DNA of 64,000 nt from Mauremys mutica (lineage: Eukaryota > Chordata > Testudines > Geoemydidae): the NCBI RefSeq assembly GCF_020497125.1, contig NC_059075.1, positions 68,839,321 to 68,903,320 of the forward strand, read 5' to 3'. Positions 55,361-64,000 of the stretch are shown piece after piece. A program made the translations under genes and the position numbers. The stretch's first letter is position 1; the number at the start of each line of letters is the position of its first letter. The notes beneath the pieces are model-generated. The model had not been told where the DNA came from. It did no database searches and worked only from the letters and a program-made list of their open reading frames with translations.

Positions 55361-56787
55361 CGCCCAGGCTGGACTCGCTGAAGGAAGGGCACGGTGTGAA
55401 AAGGGATGCTGAATGCTCTGAGATCAGACCCAGGAAGGCCGAAACTATGTAATCTTCTTGCCCTGGCAACAGTGTGAGGCATGCGACACCAGAGTCCTGA
55501 TTGGCTTCATACAGAGCAGCTCCAGAGCATCGGCCTGGTGCCTCCATGACAGGCTCATCATGAAAGTTTATTACAAAAGAGAAACCTCAGAATTCAGGTT
55601 TTCAACTAACAATCTGGTACACAGCACTAATGTCACTAGCATCATAAAAACCTCAGCACAGAGCGTGTACCTCAGATACCAATAGAAAATTAGCTATTCA
55701 AGGGGGTGGAAGAGTCAGGCGCCTAGAAAACAGTTTTGTGGTTATAATAGGACAAACCTCGATTCAAACGATAAGGTAGAGCCCAAGGCACAAGCCTGAT
55801 AGAAGCTTCTAGAAAACTCTGAGTAAACAGCGGCAGATGTAAAGGGAGGGATAGAATAGATTTCACATCAACATTATACAGTTTGAAAGGGAAACTGCAA
55901 TTAGTTGTAATACCTTAAATTAAATAAATATTTGCTATATGTATATATGCATTCTGGTGTGGTACGATGTTTTTATTGGCACAAGTTTGCACTGACCACA
56001 TTACTCATAAGTTTCAAAGGCACCCATGAGTGATGCAGTCAACCCAAACCTGGGCCAAGATAAACAAAATATGATGGCACAGTATAAAGTTTATGTCATA
56101 CAACTGAGAGAAAAGCTACTGTATTTAAGATTTAAAAAAAAACAAAAAAAAACCCTAGAGGTACCATATTTCATATCCCTCCCCTTCCAATGGACTCTAC
56201 AGGCTTCAAACTAAGAGAAAACTAGAAATTGCATAACTGGACTCGGTACCTTTCAGGTTGGTCAGCTCTCCCCACGTCAGGGAACCTTGTGGCACTGGTT
56301 TGGATGGAGGATTGTAATCCTCTTTACCCTTCGCTTTAAAAAACCAGCCATACCTCTGACTCTTATCTTCTATGGGACTAGAGTGCACTTTCTCCCTGAA
56401 TAGATCATCAGGGACATTCCCTATTTAAGCGTCTGTACAGTGACTGTAAAAATGGCACATTTTTACTCAGCTACTCTGGCCCCCATTCAGGATGACAACT
56501 AAGCATGTGCTCAAGTTCCACTGACTTCAGTGGTAGTTGAGCAAGTGCTTAAATAGTGCCCTGAGTAAGGATGCTTTTTTGGAACTGGAGCCCCATGTGT
56601 ATTCAGAAAGCTTATTTCTGTGAAAAAAATTAAGTGATACTATTCGTTACTCCTCTTGGCCCAACTGAGCTGGGAGAAACAGCAGGATTCTACTCTAGTT
56701 CAAGCATAAATTAACAGAATTGGTAATTAAGTACCAAATGTAGCGCCAAATTCTGCTTCAGTTACACTTGTGCAACCCCACTGCCAA

Positions 56788-57137
56788 GTTTAAAACAAAT
56801 AAAAAGAAGTTCTTCTTCATGCAGCGCACAGTCAACTTGTGGAACTCCTTACCTGAGGAGGTTGTGAAGGCTAGGACTATAACAGCGTTTAAAAGAGAAC
56901 TGGATAAATTCATGGTGGTTAAGTCTATAAATGGCTATTAGCCAGGATGGGTAAGAATGGTGTCCCTAGCCTCTGTTTGTCAGAGGATGGAGATGGATGG
57001 CAGGAGAGAGATCACTTGATCATTGCCTGTTAGGTTCACTCCCTCTGGGGCACCTGGCATTGGCCACTGTCGGTAGACAGATACTGGGCTAGATGGACCT
57101 TGGTCTGACCCGGTACAGCCGTTCTTATGTTCTTATG
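56788..57137 (+). mobile_element. CR1 LINE 3' end
   Basis: It is open with FKTNKKKFFFMQRTVNLW-like sequence (TTCTTCTTCATGCAGCGCAC, then GTCAACTTGTGGAACTCC), followed by GGATGGCAGGAGAGAGATCAC and TGGGCTAGATGGACCTTGG. It ends in the repeated GTTCTTATGTTCTTATG tail. It is 5' truncated and younger-looking than the other CR1 pieces. Confidence 0.85.
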
Positions 57138-58904
57138 AAACATCTACCCTCAGTTATAGCTGTGTATCTCTAATGTTATCAACCAGTAGTACAATTCTGG
57201 GTCCCCACCTTCCCCAGTTGAGCCTGGTTTTTAAGGTTGTTGAGTACCCTCAGCTCTCCTTGGCTTAAATTGGAATTGTGGGTGCTCAGCAACGGGTGGC
57301 AACCAGGCCCAAAGTGTCTCATGCTGGGCAGCAAAAAAAATGAGGACATTTCTGAAAATGCAGGGCTTCAAATATAGACTAGTGAGTTTTATACAAATCT
57401 CTAAATAATGTACCCATATATAACTATCTACTGGATATAGTTAAAAATTTTACATTTCTAAAATAGGATTTTGGTACAGCAGAACATCCCATTTGTAAAT
57501 AGCAGCAGCACATCTCCCAGGGTCCCTCAGCATACAGGCACATCTAATTCACCAGCCAGAATGCCACCCCCACTTTACTCTGATGTCAGCAGGTCACAAG
57601 TATTAAATTCCTTCAATGTCTTTGTCGCCAGCTTTAAAAATGCACTTCATCTTCACCTCCTGATCCACATAAATGGCTCACCAGCAGCTGCTGAGCCTCA
57701 CAAACAGGTGCACGAGGGAGAGGAGATTCAGATAGACTAAGGAAGAGTGGTGAGACATGGCCATGCGATTTCCCAGTGGGGTGTTGCACTTACAGGTAGG
57801 GAGGGACACACACAGTACTTCAGACAGGTCCCACAAAACCTAGTGCTGGCCTGACTTTAAGGTCCAATATCTCACAAATCACCAGGGATAAACATAAGGA
57901 CTGTATACACACAGAAAGCTGGAAAGGTCAGGATAGCCATCTTTCATCTGTTACATCTCTTGCCTAAAAGATGTCATCTCTAATTATGCGGTGCTTCCTA
58001 ATAACATGCTGGAGTATTGATCCAGAACTTATTTAGTGGGGGGAAGTGCCTTCAATCGAGTCACCATGTAACTTTCTGAAATTTTTCTTGGAGATCTCCA
58101 TCCAAGTATTGACCATATTTTACTCTGTTTAGTTCATGAGACTTGCCAGGATCACAGTCCAGTGGGTAAAGAAAGAGTCAGTCCTTTCTGTTGTGGGCTC
58201 TCCTAATACATAATGGACTTCAGACCATGCAGCCCTGGCTTCAATTTAAGAGGCACAACTCAACTTACTAGTCCATTATCTTCCAACAGAGCTTTCAACA
58301 GTAAGAATTCTGTTATGCAACATTTTAGCGCATGAGAGATCCTATTGTCTGGTATCAATTAACCCAACAAAGCTCTCTCTCATTCTTATTAGCGTAATCA
58401 TTACAGAGCAAGGGAACAGGAAACACCACCTTCCCTCCTTCAGCCCCAGCTAACCCCAAACCTCTGCAATAGGTAGCGGGTTGTGTTATAGTTTTCTGTT
58501 CCCTTTTCATGGTAAAATCAATATGAGGGGCTTCCCCAGCCAATGACTGTACATGAATAGAAAACACCCTCTGCAACTAAAACTAAACTAAAAAGGTCAG
58601 TTGGATAGGTCAATGCTGCTGGAAACTTGTCTCACTTTCCTGCTGAGTTCAGTGAACCACTGCCTCTTAACCTTTGAGCATGGCCAATTTTGACCAGTAT
58701 GGCTAACAGTTTAACAAGTGAAAATTTGCAGTCCAGAGGCTGCAAAACATGATAAGATTGAAAAGACTATTGAAAAGTTTATTTAGATCTATTCAAATGT
58801 CAGAACCATTTATTGGAAAAGTTTGAACTTCTTAATATCTTACAATACTTTGCAATTAGTTTCTCCCATAAGAAAGTTAAGCATTAGTAGCAGCATATTA
58901 GCAT

Positions 58905-59400
58905 TAGCATTTAAGCTCCTTGGGGCATGATCCACATCTTCCTTCCTGCTGTATCTGTAAAGCACTATGAACAACTAAGGTGTTACAGAAATAATTAACA
59001 ATCCTGTATTACAGATAGGGAAACTGAGGGACAGCAAGGGCAAAATTTTCAAACATGGGTGCTTAAAGTAAGGTATTTAAGAAATATTTAGGCTTCTAAA
59101 TCATTTGCCTGCTTTTCAGAGGTGCTGCTGCTGTACACAGGAACATAGGGGATCAAGTCCCCAAAAGCGTAGCCCTATCCTGGATGGATCCTCACCTACC
59201 TGTAAGAGATACCTGAAGTGCGCAACTCTCTTTTATGCTTTGGCAACACTTGTACTGCTCATCATGCCAACAGAATCTCCCCCACTTTAACTGTCTTGGC
59301 TGATGTTCTGGGAGCCCGTCAGAAAAATCAAAAGACATTTTTAGGTGCCTAAGCTCAAGCACCCAAGTTTGAAAATGCTGGCCTCCGTGAACAGCCTTTG
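58905..59400. repeat. Old interspersed repeats (MIR/L3-like and quasi-palindromic)
   Basis: AAGCTCCTTGGGGCATGATC, then TATTACAGATAGGGAAACTG-AGGGACAGCAAGG, resembles a MIR/L3-type tail. Beyond it, 59040-59100 (AATTTTCAAACATGGGTGC...) and 59335-59385 (AGGTGCCTAAGCTCAAGCAC-CCAAGTTTGAAAATGCTGG) look like two ends of an old inverted repeat. Confidence 0.45.
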
Positions 59401-60834
59401 TAAGTGTAAAGCCCCTGCAGAGCCTGGGAGTGAGTTGGCCTAGGAACTGAAATGTGACTGCTTTGACATGGAAGAATAAGCAAGCTATTTTTTGTTTGGT
59501 TATTTATACAGTATAATTCCTCAAGTGCTCCTCCTGCCCTCCCAAGGACCACACTGAAACTACTAAATCTGACTTTGTCATCCTTGTAAATGCAGTTAAG
59601 TAAATAAGTCATTCTCTGTAAACTTGTGGTCTCAGCCTCCTTGTTGGTTTATTGCAAAATTAAAGGGAGTTCAGCACAGAGCCATCAATCAGTAACCAGT
59701 GGAGGTATAAAGCCTTTTGGAATGTACTGAGAGGGGCGGAAAAACCCTCTCATGAAATGGCTGTTTGTTAAGAGAACAGGGTAAAATTTCCCATTTGACA
59801 TGCAGCATCATTTAGGAAAACTCTTATTAAAGGCTTCCTGTTGAGCTGGAAGAGCAAACACAAAAACGCAAACAAAAATCCAGAACGACTCTGTCCTTCA
59901 CTAACGCATGGTCTTTGTGTTTCTTTACTGCACTCCAGCAGTGCAGTCAGAGATCAAGGGGTACAAGTGACAGTCAGTCTGCAAGGGTAGGATGCTGACT
60001 CAGCATGCTGGGGAAGGGGGACACAAGCTTTTTTAATCCCCAACATTTCAATATTGTCCCTATAGATGAGATCAGAGTTTAACTTTCTCCATTCCTGTCA
60101 CTAAAGAGGCACCTCTCTCTTGCCCTAGAGCAGAGAGCTTTTAATATGCCACATTCGAGTATAGTCAGTAGTGTTTATAATGGACTTAAATAATGAGGAC
60201 CATTGTCTAGGTTCTGGTGGAAAGAATGTGCACAAAGCAGGAAAGGAAACAGCACAAAGCCAGATGGGAGCGGCACTGGGGTTACAAATGGAAAGATGGA
60301 GTGGTGACAAAGCTGAGATGGGGCACGGTTCATAGACTGATGCGAACTTCAGCCCTCCTGCAGGAACCTGTTACAGCGTTTTTTGATTGTGATGATGACT
60401 AGCATCAGCCTCTGCACAAGGGGAGCAGTTGTATCCCAGCTAGCACAGGCAGTTGGAGAAAGGGGATACTTACTGACGACACAGAATTCAGACTAGACAC
60501 TGGATTAGCATTTCCTTCAGCTCCAGCCTCTCTTCAGGTAGAGTCAGGATTGGTAGCCACTTGCCACAAAGACTGTTGAAAAGTTACCCATGACCTCAGA
60601 GAGACTTACTGTAAATCACATTAGTGGCCTTTAAAAAAAAATCAGCACCTTCTGTGGAATGAAGGAGTAAGGGACAGAGAAAGAGAGAAGCTGGAGTTGA
60701 AGTATCAGAACAACCAAGCAATACCAGAGTTTTACTGAAAGAACTCAAGGGCTCAGAGTTGTGATGATGGCACATCATGGTGCCACAGGGGAAACCAGGT
60801 TTATGTGACCAACAGCTTCTACCATTAGAAAGAC

Positions 60835-60945
60835 TAGGTGGGTGAGGTAATATATTTTATTGGACCAATTTCTGTTGGTGAAAGAGACACGGTTTTGAGC
60901 TTACACCGAGTTTGTCTTCACTTGTTCTTCAGCCTCTACCCTTAT
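60835..60945 (+). repeat. Interspersed repeat of uncertain class
   Basis: GGTGGGTGAGGTAATATATT-TTATTGGACCAATTTCTG, then TTGGTGAAAGAGACACGG and TTTTGAGCTTACACCGAG, match a short repeat that I recall as common in turtle genomes. The class is not clear to me. Possibly a SINE or a MITE. Confidence 0.45.
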
Positions 60946-63900
60946 GATAGAGTTTAGGTATCTCAGAGGAAGTGTGTTTGGGGCAGAACTGTTCTAGGGA
61001 ATCAGGTCCAAATGCATGTGCACTTACAAAAATAGGGTTTTATGTCCTTCATATTCTCAGGACATTTAAAATCTCTCTTGACTCATATGAATCAAATACA
61101 CAATGAAAAAGCAGATTTTCACACTGCCCAAACCCAAAGCGAAAAAAAGACTTTATTTCACCACAGTTTTACCTAAATGTGACAAAGGCATGCGTAACTC
61201 TGGTGAGGCCCACATTTGAGGGAAGTGGGTGGATGTTTTTAGATGTGACAATTGAAAACATTGAAAAAGCTGGGGCCTCCATGCTGAGAGCTGACAATAG
61301 AGTTACCCTCAAATTCCAAACCTGTCTCCCCAGAAATGGGTATAATTCCCTGAATTTTAGGCATCCACAAACCAACAAAAACCAACTCAAATGCTTCCTC
61401 TCCCTCCCCACCCACGAGCACCACCCATCTTGTCTGAGCTGAGTTTTATCTCTGTGTGTTTTCAGCTGCGTCTCATCAAGATAAAAAATGTTGATTAGAC
61501 AGTCCAATAGTTGAGAAACAATGCATAATGAGTAACTTCTAGAGGAATTGTACTGACACAGTGGAGATCTTACATTCAGGGCACTTTGCCCAAGGCTGCT
61601 GGGGGAAACTGATCTTATTAGACTTCTATGATGGAAGCTGAACTCCTACTTTGCTACTACCTCTCATCCACCCAAGATCCTCTGCTTTTCTCCTCCAGCA
61701 GGGCAATTCATAGTGGCACAGGCTACTTAGAGCCACTGGATTTCACTGGGTATAAATAGGATAGGGAAGAAACCAGGGAACTTTTCAGAAACAAAACACC
61801 CAAATGGCCACTGTATATTAGCTCCAATTTATTCTGTTTTATACAGGAAAAGTACAGAGTTATGCAATTCCATTCCAAAAGCCTGCTGGAGAGGCAGAGA
61901 CTGGCTGCAAGTCTGTGCCAAGTGCTTAAAAATAATCACAAAAATTAATAAAAGTCCCACAGGAAGAAAAAAACAAAACAAAACACAAAAATGTGCGGTT
62001 GTCAGGCAGCTACATGTCTTCAAGTTGAAACAACTACCACCCAGAGATAGCCCAAGGTCTTTTGCCTTTCCTCTTCTCTGAGCAAGGAATGCAGCCAACA
62101 CAAATGTAACCTTCCAAATCTAGGCTCTGGCACCCCTTCATTGTGCTTCTCAAAAAGACCTATGTGCCTGGACAGGCTTCACATTCAACACTCCATGCTT
62201 CTGCAGCCTGTACAGACCTGTTTGCAGAGACATGCGCAAGACACTCCCCACAAGGGCCAGATGGCTCAGGTTGCCAACCTGCTTTTACACCCTGCCAGTC
62301 TCCCAGAGCTCTGGGTTAGTTTGAACAGACCTTCCTACCCCTCTAGAAGTCTTTGCAGAAGGTCACAGCTTTCTGTATGGACCTCTTTCCTTTGCAGTTT
62401 TGAGACTACAATAAGGCAACTGATATTGGCCAGGTTGGATTGGAGAAGCCAGCAGTAGGCAATCCTACTCTAAAGCCAATTGTTTGACCAAAATCTGCTT
62501 CATTTTCAGATAAGTAAAAATCACATGGCAGGTTGACTGGGGAGTTTGTGGTGAATGTACAATTTCCTTAGCAAAAGCCTGTGCCTACAAATCAACCTTA
62601 AACCATCCCTCATTCCAAACAAGTAGCTTTGTTTTGGAAGACTGAATAGGAGATTGGTAGCAAACTTGTAACCCGTCAACTCTAGGTCATCAGTTCCAAT
62701 ACAGCTCAGGTTAGTAGTGACTAGACAATGTTATCTTTGATGAGGGGATATCTAGACATGGCTGCTTCCATGGCTCATGTTTGGCAAAAAATAGTGTGAC
62801 TTTTTTTTCCAATTTATTTCATGTGATTCTGCACCCCCCAAAATTTCACTTTTTTGTGCAATTTCAGATGACTAGAAATGTTCACACTGAAACATTAAAA
62901 AAGAACTTGAAAAGTCACTTTTGCTTAAATATCCACTCTGCTAATTTTCACCAGTGGGTTGGTTTGCAGATTAGAGACTTCATGCTCTAGTTCAAAGGTT
63001 CTCAGGCCAAATTTTTTGGTGGTCTCAAAGTGCAGTCACCAACTCTTGTTGGTGGCCACTTTCACACTTTTTCCTAAAATACTCAATTAGCTTCCATCAT
63101 GGGCCTCTGGATTATTGCAAAACTGATACACAATGTACTGTATTCTTATTTGACTCTCAGAAATATGTGGGAAAGACACTTCCTATCATAATACACACAT
63201 AGGACCAGAGAGGTGGAGCACAGAGGGTACAGCCCGGAATTAGAATGGCTTAATTCACCTCTGTAACTCCCTGATTCTGGGCTACTCTGGGGAACAATAA
63301 GGCCTCTGGTATAAGTTAGAGCAGCCTTCAGGGCTACTCTAATTTATGGCAGCTTTACTCAACTGCCTATCGACAACTTCTCCTTATGCCCCATTGTCCC
63401 TCAGCATTCTCCTATGCCAGGGAATGCAAGGGGAACCGTGTAGAGTTATATACATTGGACTTAGCTGCCCCTGTGCTGTAGGCATCCTCCTTGTGGACAG
63501 CCCACACCCATTTACTGTCAGTGTTTGCTACTGGAGCAGTGTAAAGAAGGTGCCCGAATCTGGCCCAGGGACTAGTTTTGAGATGAGTAAGCTTGTACTG
63601 TACATGTGAGCACACTCATCAGGTCAGCTTTGGGGTAGGAAACTTGGAAGAGGAGTTGGCAGGGCTAGCACAGTCTCATCTTGTGGCAGGATGTCACACT
63701 GTGCAGTGCAGTTTCCAAAATTCACAAACCGCATACAATCTTGTACAATCTGAGGGAAGTGATAGATGAACAGCTGACTAGCAACTCTCCCCACCCAGAT
63801 TCACAGACTTAGACAATTGAATGAATCTAACGACAAAGCGTGCACCACGCCGTACTCCCAATAAAGCTTCTACTACCATTCAACCCCTCTTTTTGTGTCC

Positions 63901-64000
63901 TGAGTCTGCTGGGTTGAGGTTCTCCAAGTTTCTGTGATAGGCAGCAGAACTCAGATAACTGTAGGGATGTTTGTTCTTCCCTACCCAGTACTGCTCTGTG

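Larger units (their letters stand above)
54999..64000 (-). other. RAD51B intron upstream of the recognised exon
   Basis: The remaining 9 kb is intron 5' of the exon. It holds the hAT MITE at 55194, the CR1 tail at 56788 and old repeats near 58.9-59.4 and 60.8 kb. Long unassigned stretches are 55370-56787, 57140-58900, 59400-60834 and 60946-64000. No exon of the preceding RAD51B segment (the VVRKEFD...SSLKYLAEEF part) was found. Confidence 0.55.

Noticed and set aside
1..64000. Further RAD51B exons
   Set aside because: I looked for the preceding VVRKEFD...LKYLAEEF segment to the right and the following ALGNTW...RLILQ segment to the left on the minus strand, and recognised neither. A translated search would be decisive.

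Overview
This is vertebrate nuclear DNA. It is most likely from a turtle or a close sauropsid. The repeat families point that way: CR1 LINEs, a head sequence typical of turtle SINEs, hAT and PIF/Harbinger elements, DIRS-type retrotransposons and ERV-like LTRs. These family names come from memory and inspection, not a database search. There are no bacterial-style genes, operons, CRISPR arrays or rRNA genes.

One host-gene exon is recognisable: a 97-bp minus-strand exon at 54902-54998 with correct splice sites, encoding the VILTNQITT...SPADDLSLSEG segment of the RAD51 paralogue RAD51B. The window therefore lies inside RAD51B, which has very long introns in vertebrates. Positions 1-54901 are the intron downstream of this exon and 54999-64000 the intron upstream. 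I recognised no second RAD51B exon.

Layout. 0-22 kb: mostly unique intron with scattered hAT, Tc1/mariner-like, SINE and CR1 pieces, a solo LTR with a 5-bp target duplication (10314-10830) and two further LTR-like blocks. 22.5-31.0 kb: one decayed minus-strand DIRS-like element, with terminal regions at both ends, a LAP2alpha-like gag in pieces and a tyrosine recombinase. It was later filled by two CR1 copies in inverted orientation, three hAT elements and one Harbinger MITE. 33-36.4 kb: two degraded LINE reverse-transcriptase remnants. 40.1-47.3 kb: two Harbinger elements in tandem. The 4.85-kb one keeps a broken DDE nuclease on the plus strand and a broken two-exon Myb/SANT gene on the minus strand, with an intact unidentified 115-codon ORF in that gene's intron. 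47.4-54.4 kb: LTR fragments, a second DIRS fragment, a large hAT inverted repeat, and a 1.76-kb TG...CA element with a 5-bp target duplication and coding-phase minisatellites. 54.9-64 kb: the RAD51B exon, a CR1 tail, a few old repeats and featureless intron.

Apart from the RAD51B exon, every recognisable coding stretch belongs to a transposable element, and nearly all are broken. I found no complete unknown system. The items most worth a second look are the Harbinger gene arrangement with its intronic ORF, the nested DIRS locus with unevenly diverged CR1 arms, two fold-back SINE insertions with target-site duplications, and the LTR element with internal coding-phase repeats.
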